From contig NZ_RQIS01000004.1 of the NCBI RefSeq assembly GCF_003837865.1, positions 186,001-250,000 of the forward strand: a DNA stretch of 64,000 nt, in the 5' to 3' direction. Shown in pieces: positions 55,481 to 64,000 of the stretch. A program made the position numbers and the translations under genes. The first letter of the stretch is position 1; the number at the start of each line of letters is the position of its first letter. The stretch comes from Paraburkholderia dinghuensis. Its GTDB lineage: Bacteria > Pseudomonadota > Gammaproteobacteria > Burkholderiales > Burkholderiaceae. Below the pieces are notes generated by a model. That model did no database searches. It was not told the DNA's origin and was given only the letters and a program-made list of their open reading frames with translations.

Positions 55481-55481
55481 T
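55461..55481 (-). repeat. Copy 1 of the 21-bp ppsR/ppsA element
   Basis: Reads ATTGCTTATCCAACAGGTT plus GC on the minus strand. It matches copy 2 (55621-55641) at 19 of 21 positions. It contains the small dyad CAAC-N2-GTTG and overlaps the ppsR -35 and spacer. Confidence 0.7.
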
Positions 55482-55620
55482 TGCAGCACAATCGCGCCAA
55501 CCCGCAGCCTGCCACGGCTCATTCTGGTGTCAATTTGCAGCGATTTCATCTAACTTCGTGTAATCGCGCGCATCTCCCTGCTTTTCCTTTTGCTGGGCCC
55601 CAGTTTCGACGCGCGAAGCG

Positions 55621-55641
55621 ATTGTTTCTCCAACAGGTTGC
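55621..55641 (+). repeat. Copy 2 of the 21-bp ppsR/ppsA element
   Basis: Reads ATTGTTTCTCCAACAGGTT plus GC on the plus strand, 88 bases before the ppsA ATG. TTGTTT is -35-like, but the hexamer 17 bases later (AGACGC) is not a good -10, so a bound activator may be needed or the ppsA promoter lies elsewhere. Confidence 0.7.
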
Positions 55642-55728
55642 GCAAGACGCGGATCCGCTTCCAATGAGCGTTTACGCGTTCGAGCCCACTTGCGCAATCG
55701 TGAATTTTTTTCACACTTAGGGGCTTGT

Positions 55729-58128
55729 ATGACTAACACCGTTGCCAAGGATCAGGCGTATGTAGTGCCTTTCGAGCAGTTGCGGATGACCGATGTCGAG
55801 ATCGTGGGCGGCAAGAACGCCTCGCTCGGCGAAATGATCAGCCAGTTGGCTGAAGCCGGCGTGCGTGTGCCTACGGGCTTCGCGACGACGGCGCTCGCCT
55901 TCCGCGATTTTCTGAAGCACAACAACCTGACCGAACGGATCGCCGCGCGGCTGGCTACGCTCGACGTCGACGATGTCAAGGCGCTGGCCGAAGCGGGCAA
56001 GGAGATCCGTCAATGGATCATCGACGCGCCGCTGCAGTCGCAGCTCGAAGCGGATATCCGCGCGGGTTTCGAGACGCTCCAGAACGGCTCGCCGGCTGAA
56101 CTGTCGTTTGCCGTGCGTTCGTCGGCAACGGCGGAAGACCTGCCCGACGCCTCGTTCGCCGGTCAGCAGGAAAGCTACCTCAACGTGGTGGGCATCGAGG
56201 ATGTGCTCGATCGCCTCAAGCACGTGTTCGCGTCGCTCTACAACGACCGCGCCATTTCCTATCGCGTCCACAAGGGCTTCACCCACGCCGAAGTCGCGCT
56301 CTCCGCTGGCGTGCAGCGCATGGTCCGCTCCGACGTCGGTGCCGCGGGCGTGATGTTCACGCTCGATACGGAATCGGGTTTCAAGGATGCCGTGTTCATC
56401 ACGTCGAGTTACGGTCTCGGTGAGACCGTCGTGCAGGGCGCCGTGAATCCGGACGAGTTCTACGTCTTCAAGACCACGCTCGCGCAAGGCAAGGCCGCGA
56501 TCATCCGCCGCTCGATCGGTTCGAAGCTCATCAAGATGGAATTCACGCAGCCGGGCGAGCCGGGCCGTGTGAAGACCGTCGATAACTCGCACGAAATGCG
56601 CAACCGCTTCTCGATCACCGACGAAGACGTGATCGAGCTGGCGAAGTACGCCGTCATCATCGAGAAGCACTATCAGCGTCCGATGGACATCGAGTGGGGC
56701 AAGGATGGCCGCGACGGCAAGATCTTCATTCTCCAGGCGCGTCCGGAGACGGTGAAGAGCCAGTCGCACGGTAAGGCCGAGCAGCGCTTCAAGCTGAAGG
56801 GCCAGTCGCAGGTTCTGGCAACGGGCCGTGCGATCGGCCAGAAGATCGGCGCGGGCCGCGTGAAGGTGATTCACGATCCGTCTGAAATGGAGCGCGTGCA
56901 GCCGGGCGACGTGCTGGTCGCGGACATGACCGACCCGAACTGGGAGCCGGTGATGAAGCGCGCAGCCGCGATCGTCACGAACCGCGGCGGCCGCACCTGT
57001 CACGCCGCGATCATCGCGCGTGAGCTTGGCGTACCGGCAGTCGTTGGCTGCGGCGACGCAACCGACGTGCTGAAGGACGGCGCGCTCGTGACCGTGTCGT
57101 GCGCGGAAGGCGACGAAGGCCGCATCTACGACGGCCTGCTCGAAACCGAAGTCAGCGAAGTGCAGCGCGGCGAGCTGCCGGCGATTCCCGTGAAGATCAT
57201 GATGAACGTCGGCAATCCGCAGCTCGCGTTCGACTTCTCGCAGTTGCCGAACGCCGGCGTGGGCCTCGCGCGTCTCGAGTTCATCATCAACAACAACATC
57301 GGCGTCCACCCGAAGGCGATCCTCGAGTACCCGAACATCGATGCCGATCTGAAGAAGGCCGTGGAAAGCGTCGCCCGCGGTCACGCGTCGCCGCGTGCGT
57401 TCTACATCGACAAGCTGACCGAAGGCATCGCCACGATTGCCGCAGCGTTCTATCCGAAGCCCGTGATCGTGCGTCTCTCGGACTTCAAGTCGAACGAGTA
57501 CAAGAAGCTGATCGGCGGTTCGCGCTACGAGCCGGACGAAGAGAACCCGATGCTCGGCTTCCGCGGTGCGTCGCGTTACATCGCCGAAGACTTCGCCGAG
57601 GCGTTCGAGATGGAATGCCGCGCGCTCAAGCGCGTGCGTGAAGAGATGGGCCTCTCGAACGTCGAGATCATGGTGCCGTTCGTGCGCACGCTCAAGCAGG
57701 CGGAGCGCGTGATCGGCCTGCTCGCGAAGTTCGGTCTGAAGCGCGGCGAAAACGGTCTGCGTCTCATTATGATGTGCGAAGTGCCGTCGAACGCGATCCT
57801 CGCCGAAGAGTTCCTGCAGTACTTCGACGGTTTTTCGATCGGCTCGAACGACCTCACGCAGCTCACGCTGGGTCTCGACCGCGACTCCGGGATGGAACTG
57901 CTCGCCGCCGACTTCGACGAGCGCGATCCGGCCGTCAAGTTCATGCTCAAGCGCGCGATCGAAACGTGCCTGCGCCTGAACAAGTACGTCGGCATCTGCG
58001 GCCAGGGTCCGTCCGATCACCCGGATTTCGCCCAGTGGCTCGCCGAGGAAGGCATCGCGTCGATGTCGCTGAACCCGGACACGATCATCGAGACGTGGCA
58101 GGCGCTCGCCCAGTCGCAAGCGAAGTAA
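55729..58128 (+). CDS. ppsA: Phosphoenolpyruvate synthase
   Basis: Converts pyruvate, ATP and water to PEP, AMP and phosphate for gluconeogenesis. The 799-aa protein (E. coli 792) has an N-terminal ATP-grasp domain ([36 protein letters not shown]), the swivelling domain with the phosphorylated His425 in [18 protein letters not shown] (the Thr before Cys-His is the expected PpsR target), and a C-terminal PEP-binding barrel ([19 protein letters not shown]). The ATG at 55729 with AGGGG upstream is preferred to an in-frame TTG at 55690. Confidence 0.97.
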   Translation: MTNTVAKDQAYVVPFEQLRMTDVEIVGGKNASLGEMISQLAEAGVRVPTGFATTALAFRDFLKHNNLTERIAARLATLDVDDVKALAEAGKEIRQWIIDAPLQSQLEADIRAGFETLQNGSPAELSFAVRSSATAEDLPDASFAGQQESYLNVVGIEDVLDRLKHVFASLYNDRAISYRVHKGFTHAEVALSAGVQRMVRSDVGAAGVMFTLDTESGFKDAVFITSSYGLGETVVQGAVNPDEFYVFKTTLAQGKAAIIRRSIGSKLIKMEFTQPGEPGRVKTVDNSHEMRNRFSITDEDVIELAKYAVIIEKHYQRPMDIEWGKDGRDGKIFILQARPETVKSQSHGKAEQRFKLKGQSQVLATGRAIGQKIGAGRVKVIHDPSEMERVQPGDVLVADMTDPNWEPVMKRAAAIVTNRGGRTCHAAIIARELGVPAVVGCGDATDVLKDGALVTVSCAEGDEGRIYDGLLETEVSEVQRGELPAIPVKIMMNVGNPQLAFDFSQLPNAGVGLARLEFIINNNIGVHPKAILEYPNIDADLKKAVESVARGHASPRAFYIDKLTEGIATIAAAFYPKPVIVRLSDFKSNEYKKLIGGSRYEPDEENPMLGFRGASRYIAEDFAEAFEMECRALKRVREEMGLSNVEIMVPFVRTLKQAERVIGLLAKFGLKRGENGLRLIMMCEVPSNAILAEEFLQYFDGFSIGSNDLTQLTLGLDRDSGMELLAADFDERDPAVKFMLKRAIETCLRLNKYVGICGQGPSDHPDFAQWLAEEGIASMSLNPDTIIETWQALAQSQAK

Positions 58129-58215
58129 ACGTGGTGCGTCGCGTCCGGCGCGAGACTTGAGGTAACGCCTCGCCGGTCTCGTGCCGTACCAAAAAAAGTG
58201 CCAGCTTCGTGCTAT

Positions 58216-58243
58216 AACACCCCGGTCAAGCCGGGGTGTTTTA
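58216..58243 (+). terminator. Terminator between ppsA and the nfeD-like gene
   Basis: A 10-bp perfect stem, AACACCCCGG and CCGGGGTGTT, with loop TCAAG, is followed by TTAC. It lies 90 bases past the ppsA stop and 16 bases before the nfeD-like start. Confidence 0.7.
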
Positions 58244-58258
58244 CTTTGGGAGACTGAC

Positions 58259-58720
58259 GTGGGGCCACATGGTTTGTTCTGGTGGGTCGGCGCGGGCGTG
58301 CTGATCGTCGCCGAGCTGATGACGGGCACGTTCTACCTGCTGATGATCGCGCTCGGCTTCCTCGCGGGCGTGCTCGCGTATCTGCTCGGCGCGCCGCTCG
58401 ATCTGCAACTCGGCATTGCTGCCGTCGTCGCGCTCGTTGCCGTGAGTGTGCTGCGGCGTTCTCGTTTCACGCGCCGCCGGCGCGTCATCGACGTGTCGCG
58501 CGATCCGGGCGTCAATCTCGACATCGGTGAATCGTTGACCGTCGCCGGCTGGCATGACCGCCGCGCACGTGCGATGTATCGCGGCGCCGAATGGGATGTT
58601 GAACTCGCGCCGGGTGAGCCCGAAGACGCGCGTCTTTATGAAATCAAGGCCGTGCGCGGCAGTTGCCTGATCGTCGCGGCGCGGCACGACGAGGCGCCCG
58701 GCCGCGCAAGGCACGCCTGA
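58259..58720 (+). CDS. NfeD-like membrane protein
   Basis: The 153-aa protein has two to three N-terminal membrane segments (WWVGAGVLIVAELMTGTFYL, LLMIALGFLAGVLAYLLGA, IAAVVALVAVSVL) and a C-terminal soluble OB-fold-like domain (DIGESLTVAGWHDRRARAMY, GAEWDVELAP). This is the short NfeD1b architecture, which is normally encoded next to an SPFH/stomatin gene, as it is here, and probably works with it in membrane organisation. GTG start at 58259, with GGGAG eight bases upstream. Confidence 0.88.
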   Translation: MGPHGLFWWVGAGVLIVAELMTGTFYLLMIALGFLAGVLAYLLGAPLDLQLGIAAVVALVAVSVLRRSRFTRRRRVIDVSRDPGVNLDIGESLTVAGWHDRRARAMYRGAEWDVELAPGEPEDARLYEIKAVRGSCLIVAARHDEAPGRARHA

Positions 58721-58787
58721 GCCGCGTCACCAGACGCTTGTCGCGTCGCGCATCGCATCGACCACATCGAAGAAAAGGAGTCCATCA

Positions 58788-59729
58788 ATGCAAGTTCCAG
58801 TCGTCGGCCTGATTCTGCTTGTGATCGTCATCGTGCTGATCGCCCAGACCATCAAGATCGTGCCGCAACAGCACGCCTGGGTCGTCGAGCGGCTCGGCCG
58901 CTACCACGCGACGCTCACGCCGGGACTCTCGATCGTGCTGCCATTCGTCGATCGCGTGGCGTACAAGCATGTGCTCAAGGAAATCCCCCTCGACGTGCCG
59001 AGCCAGGTCTGCATTACGCGCGACAACACGCAGTTGCAGGTGGACGGCGTGCTGTACTTCCAGGTGACCGATCCGATGAAGGCGTCGTACGGATCGAGCA
59101 ACTTCGTCTTCGCGATCACGCAGCTCTCGCAGACCATGCTGCGCTCGGTGATCGGCAAGCTCGAACTCGACAAGACGTTCGAGGAGCGCGACTTCATCAA
59201 CCACAGCATCGTGTCGGCGCTGGACCAGGCCGCGTCCAACTGGGGCGTCAAGGTGCTTCGCTACGAAATCAAGGATCTCACGCCCCCGAAGGAAATCCTC
59301 CACGCGATGCAGGCGCAGATCACCGCCGAGCGCGAAAAGCGCGCGCTGATCGCTGCGTCGGAAGGTCGCAAGCAGGAGCAGATCAACCTTGCGTCGGGCG
59401 CGCGTGAGGCCGCGATCCAGAAGTCAGAGGGCGAGAGGCAGGCCGCGATCAATCAGGCGCAGGGCCAGGCGGCCGCGATTCTCGCGGTGGCCGAGGCGAA
59501 CGCCCAGGCGATCCAGAAGATTGGCGCGTCGATCCAGGAGCACGGCGGCATGGACGCGGTCAACCTCAAGGTGGCCGAACAGTACGTCAATGCGTTCTCC
59601 AATCTCGCGAAGCAGGGCAACACGCTGATCGTGCCGGGGGACATGGGCGATCTGAGTTCGATGATCGCTTCGGCGCTCACGATCGTGAATCGCGCGGGTA
59701 TCGGCGAGCAGAAGGTGAAGGGCGCCTGA
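58788..59729 (+). CDS. qmcA: SPFH/band 7 protein (stomatin-like, QmcA type)
   Basis: Membrane scaffold protein of flotillin-like microdomains. The 313-aa protein has one N-terminal membrane segment (VPVVGLILLVIVIVLIAQ), the band 7 domain (IVPQQHAWVVERLGRYHATL, ITRDNTQLQVDGVLYFQV, EIKDLTPPKEILHAM) and a C-terminal Glu/Ala/Gln-rich coiled coil (EGERQAAINQAQGQAAAI). It is 67 bases after the nfeD-like gene with AAGGAG before its ATG. Confidence 0.92.
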   Translation: MQVPVVGLILLVIVIVLIAQTIKIVPQQHAWVVERLGRYHATLTPGLSIVLPFVDRVAYKHVLKEIPLDVPSQVCITRDNTQLQVDGVLYFQVTDPMKASYGSSNFVFAITQLSQTMLRSVIGKLELDKTFEERDFINHSIVSALDQAASNWGVKVLRYEIKDLTPPKEILHAMQAQITAEREKRALIAASEGRKQEQINLASGAREAAIQKSEGERQAAINQAQGQAAAILAVAEANAQAIQKIGASIQEHGGMDAVNLKVAEQYVNAFSNLAKQGNTLIVPGDMGDLSSMIASALTIVNRAGIGEQKVKGA

Positions 59730-59760
59730 GCAGCCCGAACGGCTTCAGTCTGGATGAACG

Positions 59761-59790
59761 AAAAACGGGCCGCGCGAGCGGCCCGTTTGC
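59761..59790. terminator. Bidirectional terminator between qmcA and smpB
   Basis: An 11-bp perfect stem, AAACGGGCCGC and GCGGCCCGTTT, with loop GCGA. It has A-rich sequence on one side and T-rich on the other, and serves both convergent genes. Confidence 0.9.
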
Positions 59791-59812
59791 TTTGCAGGGA
59801 TGATTTCGACGA

Positions 59813-60259
59813 TCAGGTCGGCGAGCGCATCAGGCGCGCCTTTTCACGCTCCCAGTCGCGCTTCTTCTCGGTCTCGCGTTTGTCGTGCTGCTTCTTGCCC
59901 TTCGCGAGGCCGATCTCGCACTTCACGCGACCGCCCTTGTAATGGAAGTTCAGCGGCACGAGCGTGTAGCCGCGCTGCTCGACTTTGCCGATCAGCTTGT
60001 CGATCTGGTCACGGTGCAAGAGCAGCTTGCGCGTGCGGACCGGGTCGGGGTTGATGTGCGTGGACGCCTCGGGCAGCGGGCTGATATGCGTGCCGATCAG
60101 GAACAGCTCGCCGTCCTTGATGACGACGTAACCTTCCTTGATCTGGCCGCGCCCAGCACGCAGCGCTTTCACCTCCCACCCTTCGAGCACGAGTCCTGCC
60201 TCGTGGCGCTCCTCGATGAAGTAATCGAAGAACGCCTTTCTGTTGTCGATGATGCTCAT
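59813..60259 (-). CDS. smpB: SsrA-binding protein SmpB
   Basis: Binds tmRNA and delivers it to stalled ribosomes in trans-translation. The 148-aa protein (E. coli 160) starts [20 protein letters not shown] and has [34 protein letters not shown] and the basic C-terminal tail [20 protein letters not shown] that enters the mRNA channel. It diverges from ratA. The tmRNA gene is not in this window. Confidence 0.98.
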   Translation of the reverse strand: MSIIDNRKAFFDYFIEERHEAGLVLEGWEVKALRAGRGQIKEGYVVIKDGELFLIGTHISPLPEASTHINPDPVRTRKLLLHRDQIDKLIGKVEQRGYTLVPLNFHYKGGRVKCEIGLAKGKKQHDKRETEKKRDWEREKARLMRSPT

Positions 60260-60365
60260 GGGGAAATTGGGAACGGCCCAACTCGTTTAAAATCCCAATT
60301 TTAGCAAAGCGGGCCTTTGAAAGCCCGCGACGCCTTCTTCACCCTTGCGACACGTCGCGCAATAT

Positions 60366-60803
60366 ATGGCAGATGTCCAGAAAACCGTGCTGATTCGCCA
60401 TTCGGCGGAGCGAATGTTCGACCTCGTCACCGACGTCGCCGACTACCCCAATTTCCTGCCGTGGTGCGGTGGCGTCGAGATCCGCCGTCAGGACGAGAGC
60501 GGCATGGAGGCGAAGATCCACATCAACTTCAAGGGTATCAAGCAGCATTTCGCGACGCGCAATACGCAGAAGCGCCCGGAGCGCATCGACATGGAATTCG
60601 CGGATGGACCGTTCCGCAAGTTCACGGGTTTCTGGCGCTTCACGCCGCTGCGCGCGGACGCCTGCAAAATCGAGTTTGCACTGCACTACGAGTTTGCAAA
60701 TGTCATTCTGGAGAAGATCATCGGGCCGGTGTTTCACCACATCGCGAACACCTTTGTCGACTCCTTCGTGAAGCGCGCCGATCAGCGCTACGGCAAACCA
60801 TGA
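60366..60803 (+). CDS. ratA: RatA-like START-domain protein (coenzyme Q-binding type)
   Basis: The 145-aa protein has DVQKTVLIRHSAERMFDLVT, DYPNFLPWCGGVEI and the C-terminal ANTFVDSFVKRADQRYG, matching RatA/Coq10-like START proteins. E. coli RatA was described as a 70S-association toxin, while its relatives bind quinones; which applies here is unknown. It is divergent from smpB and overlaps rnfH by four bases (ATGA), the standard smpB-ratA-ratB neighbourhood. Confidence 0.92.
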   Translation: MADVQKTVLIRHSAERMFDLVTDVADYPNFLPWCGGVEIRRQDESGMEAKIHINFKGIKQHFATRNTQKRPERIDMEFADGPFRKFTGFWRFTPLRADACKIEFALHYEFANVILEKIIGPVFHHIANTFVDSFVKRADQRYGKP

Positions 60804-61132
60804 GCGGGAAATGGTCGATCGACGTCTGCTATGCGCTGCCCGATGCGCAGACGCTCATTACGGTCGAACTTGCGCCGGGTGCGACTGTGCAGCAGGCCAT
60901 CGACATGAGCGGCATCCTTGGGCGTCATCCGGAAATCGATCTCGCGAAGCTCAAGGTGGGGATCTTCGGCAAGATCAAGCCGCTCGACGCTGCGCTGGCC
61001 GATCACGACCGCGTGGAGATTTACCGTCCGCTGATCGTCGATCCGAAAGCCGCACGGCAGCGCCGCGTGGACAAAACCCGTAAGGCGGGTTCCGTGGAAG
61101 GGCGCAAGTGGCTGCACAAGGATTCGCGCTGA
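60800..61132 (+). CDS. rnfH: RnfH/RatB-family ubiquitin-like protein
   Basis: The 110-aa protein has a beta-grasp fold with KWSIDVCYALPDAQTLITVE, KLKVGIFGKIKPLDAALAD and HDRVEIYRPLIVDPKAARQR, typical of RnfH. Function is unknown; the name comes from association with rnf genes in some bacteria. Its ATG overlaps the ratA stop. A strong terminator follows. Confidence 0.93.
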   Translation: MSGKWSIDVCYALPDAQTLITVELAPGATVQQAIDMSGILGRHPEIDLAKLKVGIFGKIKPLDAALADHDRVEIYRPLIVDPKAARQRRVDKTRKAGSVEGRKWLHKDSR

Positions 61133-61166
61133 GGCGCCGAGCACACAAACTGGGCACGCAAAGACG

Positions 61167-61205
61167 ACGGGCCGGAACGGCGTAGACGCTGTTCCGGCCC
61201 GTTTG
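61167..61205. terminator. Terminator after rnfH
   Basis: A 12-bp perfect stem, ACGGGCCGGAAC and GTTCCGGCCCGT, with a 12-base loop, is followed by TT. It separates rnfH from the convergent transporter gene. Confidence 0.8.
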
Positions 61206-61256
61206 CCATGGCGGATTCATGTTCTTGCTCGCGCGCGGCGCCGCGCGCTCAGGCCG

Positions 61257-62294
61257 TCATGCCGCGTTCCCGCGCCGCTCGCTGCCCCCTTCGTCGCCTA
61301 TGCCGCCTACGCCGGGCACTTCGGCCGCCGGGACGATTCCGTCGCCATGCGCGGTGTCCTCCGGACCGCCCGAATGCTGACGCACCGACCAGCTCACGCC
61401 CGCCACGAGCAGCACGATCGCTGCGATTTCGAGTCCGCGCGGCAGGCGGTGGTCGTAGACGAAGCCGTAGACCAGGGCGAACAGCGTCTCGAAGACGATC
61501 ATCTGCCCTGACAACGTGAGCGGCAGACGCTTGGCAGCGGCGTTCCAGAGGCCGTTGCCGAGCCACGACGCGCCGATCGCGAGCACGAGGTTCAGTTGCC
61601 AGAACATCGTCCAGCGTGACGCCGTGACGCTCTCCTGCACCGTGCCGGACGGCATCGCGAGAATGGCGAGCCAGAGCAGGGCGCCGAGTGCGCCCGTCAC
61701 CACGCCCCACAGCACGGACCACTCGTTACCTGTGAAATGGGCGTTGCGATGCAGGTAACGGGCGTTTTCGACGGCAAACCAGGTCCAGCAGACGAGCGCG
61801 CCGACCGCGCAGCCGAGGCCCGCGATCTTCGTGAGCGTGCTTGCATGATCGCCGTGACTGGCGCCTGCCGTGAACACATCGATGTTGATGCAAACGATGC
61901 CGGCCGCAATCATCGCGAGCGGCCAGACGAGGCGCGCCAGCGGTACTGCGCCGTGATCGCTCCGTCCAAGCAGGGTCACCGTGACGGGCAACACGCCGAC
62001 AATCAGCGACGCGGGCGCGATGCCGACCAGGTGGATGGCGGTCGCGAGAAAGAGGTAATAAAGCAGGTTGCCCATCAGCGCCAGCTTGACGAGCATGATG
62101 AGGTCCTGGCGCGTGAGGCGGGGCCAGACGCGGCGCAGCATCGGCACGAGGGCAGCAAGTGACACGAGGCCGTACATGACGTAGCGGCCCGCGCTCAGCA
62201 GCAGGGGCGAGAAATCCTGCAACTGGCGGGGCACGACGAACACGGTCCCCCACAACGCCCCGGCGAGCACGCCGTACAACACACCACGCTGCAT
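61257..62294 (-). CDS. EamA/DMT-family inner-membrane transporter
   Basis: A 345-aa protein with about ten membrane segments, starting MQRGVLYGVLAGALWGTVFV and containing LLLSAGRYVMYGLVSLAALV and a second repeat ending GLEIAAIVLLVAGVSWSVRQ. The substrate is unknown. The C-terminal roughly 35 residues are a Gly/Glu-rich soluble tail. The start at 62294 is chosen from the hydrophobic N-terminus; a longer frame to 62480 lacks support. It diverges from guaB. Confidence 0.85.
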   Translation of the reverse strand: MQRGVLYGVLAGALWGTVFVVPRQLQDFSPLLLSAGRYVMYGLVSLAALVPMLRRVWPRLTRQDLIMLVKLALMGNLLYYLFLATAIHLVGIAPASLIVGVLPVTVTLLGRSDHGAVPLARLVWPLAMIAAGIVCINIDVFTAGASHGDHASTLTKIAGLGCAVGALVCWTWFAVENARYLHRNAHFTGNEWSVLWGVVTGALGALLWLAILAMPSGTVQESVTASRWTMFWQLNLVLAIGASWLGNGLWNAAAKRLPLTLSGQMIVFETLFALVYGFVYDHRLPRGLEIAAIVLLVAGVSWSVRQHSGGPEDTAHGDGIVPAAEVPGVGGIGDEGGSERRGNAA

Positions 62295-62525
62295 CTTCGA
62301 AAGCTCCGGACAAATCAGACTGACTGTGAGCTTAAAGGGTGCTCGGGTGTGCGTCTTGTTCAATTCTGCAGCGAATTCAGGTGTGAATCCCACATCGGGA
62401 CATACAAAGTACCTGATCACCGGGGCCGCACATACGGCTTTCACGCAGCTTCCCGGCGCCAGGAAATTCCCCAAAATCACCGCTAAGCTACTGTTGATAC
62501 TGATGATTTCCAGGGCGCTATCCCG

Positions 62526-62531
62526 TATAAT
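62526..62531 (+). promoter_or_regulatory. Probable -10 element of the guaB promoter
   Basis: A perfect TATAAT lies 26 bases before the guaB ATG. The -35 region at normal spacing is weak (ATGATT or TGATTT). Confidence 0.6.
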
Positions 62532-62557
62532 TTGCTTTTGCGCCTATAGGATTTGCC

Positions 62558-64000
62558 ATGCGTCTGATCCAGAAAGCACTCACGTTCGATGACGTGCTCC
62601 TCGTTCCCGCGTTCTCCGACGTTCTTCCGCGCGACACCAGCCTCAAGACCAGGCTGACCCGCAATATCTCCCTGAATATTCCGCTTGTCTCGGCTGCGAT
62701 GGATACGGTCACCGAAGGCCGTCTCGCGATCGCGATGGCGCAGCAGGGTGGCGTAGGCATCATCCACAAGAACCTCACGCCCGCGGAGCAGGCGCGCGAG
62801 GTCGCCAAGGTGAAGCGTTTCGAGTCGGGTGTCCTGCGCGATCCGATCACGATTCCGCCGCAAATGAAGGTGCGCGACGTGATCGCCCTGTCGCAGCAGC
62901 ATGGCATCTCGGGCTTTCCGGTCGTCGAGGGTGCGCAACTGATCGGTATCGTCACGAACCGCGACCTGCGCTTCGAAACGCGCCTGGACGAGCCGGTGCG
63001 CTCGATCATGACGCCGCGCGAGCGCCTCGTCACCGTCAAGGAAGGCACGCCGCTCTACGAAGCCAAGGCGCTCATGCACAGCCACCGCCTCGAGCGCGTG
63101 CTGGTCGTCAACGATGCGTTCGAACTGCGCGGCCTGATGACCGTGAAGGACATCACCAAGCAGACCGAACACCCGGCCGCCTGCAAGGACGAGCACGGCA
63201 AGCTGCGCGCGGGCGCGGCAGTCGGCGTGGGTCCGGACAACGAAGAGCGCGTCGAGCTGCTCGTGCAGGCGGGCGTGGACGTGATCGTCGTCGATACGGC
63301 GCACGGCCACAGCAAAGGCGTGCTCGAGCGCGTCCGCTGGGTCAAGAAGAACTTCCCGCACGTTGAAGTGATCGGCGGCAACATCGCGACGGCTGACGCT
63401 GCGCGCGCACTTGTTGAGTACGGCGCGGACGGCGTCAAGGTCGGTATCGGTCCGGGTTCGATCTGCACGACGCGCATTGTTGCGGGCGTGGGCGTGCCGC
63501 AGATCAGCGCGATTGCGAACGTTTCGGACGCGCTTCGTGGCACGGGCGTTCCCGTCGTCGCCGATGGCGGCGTGCGTTACTCGGGCGACGTCTCCAAGGC
63601 ACTCGCCGCCGGCGCGAACGCCGTGATGATGGGCAGCATGTTCGCGGGCACGGAAGAGTCGCCGGGCGACGTGTTCCTGTACCAGGGCCGCCAGTACAAG
63701 TCGTATCGCGGCATGGGTTCGGTGGGCGCCATGAAGGACGGTGCCGCGGACCGCTACTTCCAGGACAATTCTGCGAACATCGACAAACTCGTGCCCGAGG
63801 GCATCGAAGGCCGCGTCGCGTACAAGGGTTCGGTCAACGCGATCCTGTTCCAGTTGATCGGCGGCGTGCGCGCTTCGATGGGTTATTGCGGCTGCAGCAC
63901 GATCGACGAACTGCACGAGAAGGCCGCCTTCGTCGAGATCACGTCGGCGGGCATGCGCGAGTCGCACGTTCACGACGTGCAGATCACGAAGGAAGCACCC
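62558..64000 (+). CDS. guaB: Inosine-5'-monophosphate dehydrogenase (last few codons beyond the window)
   Basis: Oxidises IMP to XMP, the committed step of GTP synthesis. The visible 481 codons start [20 protein letters not shown] and include two CBS domains (about 95-205), [20 protein letters not shown] with catalytic Cys303, [28 protein letters not shown] and the mobile-flap region [13 protein letters not shown]. The family is usually about 486 aa, so only about five residues and the stop are missing. AGGA precedes the ATG at six bases. Confidence 0.97.
   Translation, partial: MRLIQKALTFDDVLLVPAFSDVLPRDTSLKTRLTRNISLNIPLVSAAMDTVTEGRLAIAMAQQGGVGIIHKNLTPAEQAREVAKVKRFESGVLRDPITIPPQMKVRDVIALSQQHGISGFPVVEGAQLIGIVTNRDLRFETRLDEPVRSIMTPRERLVTVKEGTPLYEAKALMHSHRLERVLVVNDAFELRGLMTVKDITKQTEHPAACKDEHGKLRAGAAVGVGPDNEERVELLVQAGVDVIVVDTAHGHSKGVLERVRWVKKNFPHVEVIGGNIATADAARALVEYGADGVKVGIGPGSICTTRIVAGVGVPQISAIANVSDALRGTGVPVVADGGVRYSGDVSKALAAGANAVMMGSMFAGTEESPGDVFLYQGRQYKSYRGMGSVGAMKDGAADRYFQDNSANIDKLVPEGIEGRVAYKGSVNAILFQLIGGVRASMGYCGCSTIDELHEKAAFVEITSAGMRESHVHDVQITKEAP

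Noticed and set aside
55717-58329. An 870-codon open frame antisense to ppsA
   Set aside because: No domain, and PEP synthase is certain on the plus strand.
60366-61132. ratA-rnfH as a toxin-antitoxin module
   Set aside because: The RatA/RatB names suggest one, but RnfH is not an established antitoxin and the pair is a conserved housekeeping neighbour of smpB. I annotate family membership only.

Overview
This window is a stretch of core chromosome from a GC-rich betaproteobacterium, most likely Burkholderia sensu lato (Burkholderia, Paraburkholderia or Caballeronia). The evidence is strong GC bias at third codon positions, a DUF2866 protein, a 14-residue-repeat extension on RluB, succinylase-type lysine genes, and the gene orders smc-zipA-ligA and rpsB-tsf-pyrH-frr-uppS-cdsA-dxr-rseP-bamA-skp-lpxD-fabZ-lpxA-lpxB-rnhB. 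I found no insertion sequence, prophage, CRISPR array, tRNA or rRNA gene, and no obvious foreign island.

Layout. 1-3313: 5' end of isocitrate lyase (aceA, minus), an RhlE-type RNA helicase and an acyl-CoA-binding protein. 3495-6994: a tightly overlapping plus-strand operon tsaB-rimI-udg(family 4)-DUF1853. 7011-9208: thiD and lplT (minus). 9427-12275: alr, radA and a DUF2866 gene (plus). 12379-15569: a CoA-transferase-family racemase-like gene and the ABC-F protein YheS (minus). 15697-17631: glutathione peroxidase (plus) facing cardiolipin synthase (minus). 17900-22588: a minus-strand lysine/DAP cluster dapC-dapD-arsC-like-dapE, followed by prmB. 22979-31978: DMT transporter with a coupled upstream mini-ORF, smc, zipA, ligA, def (plus). 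32051-37825: rluB, glnD, map (minus). 38288-54451: the long translation and envelope-biogenesis run from rpsB to a TrmH-family methyltransferase (plus). 54509-58128: divergent ppsR and ppsA. 58259-61132: nfeD-like, SPFH protein, smpB (minus), ratA, rnfH. 61257-64000: an EamA transporter (minus) diverging from guaB, whose last few codons lie beyond the window.

Themes. The rpsB to lpxB block links translation factors, pyrimidine nucleotide supply, isoprenoid and undecaprenyl supply, phospholipid precursor synthesis, site-2 proteolysis, outer-membrane protein assembly and lipid A synthesis. The dap cluster makes meso-diaminopimelate for peptidoglycan and lysine. aceA and ppsA/ppsR support growth on acetate and other gluconeogenic substrates.

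No dramatic undescribed system is visible. The best non-coding leads are a 21-bp element present in both divergent ppsR and ppsA promoter regions (19/21 identical, same orientation relative to each gene), a long structured leader before rpsB, a hairpin plus T-tract immediately before dapE, a 23-codon mini-ORF coupled to the DMT transporter, and a possibly leaderless tsaB message. The best protein leads are the RluB 14-aa tandem repeats and the about 165-residue disordered extension on the family-4 uracil-DNA glycosylase.
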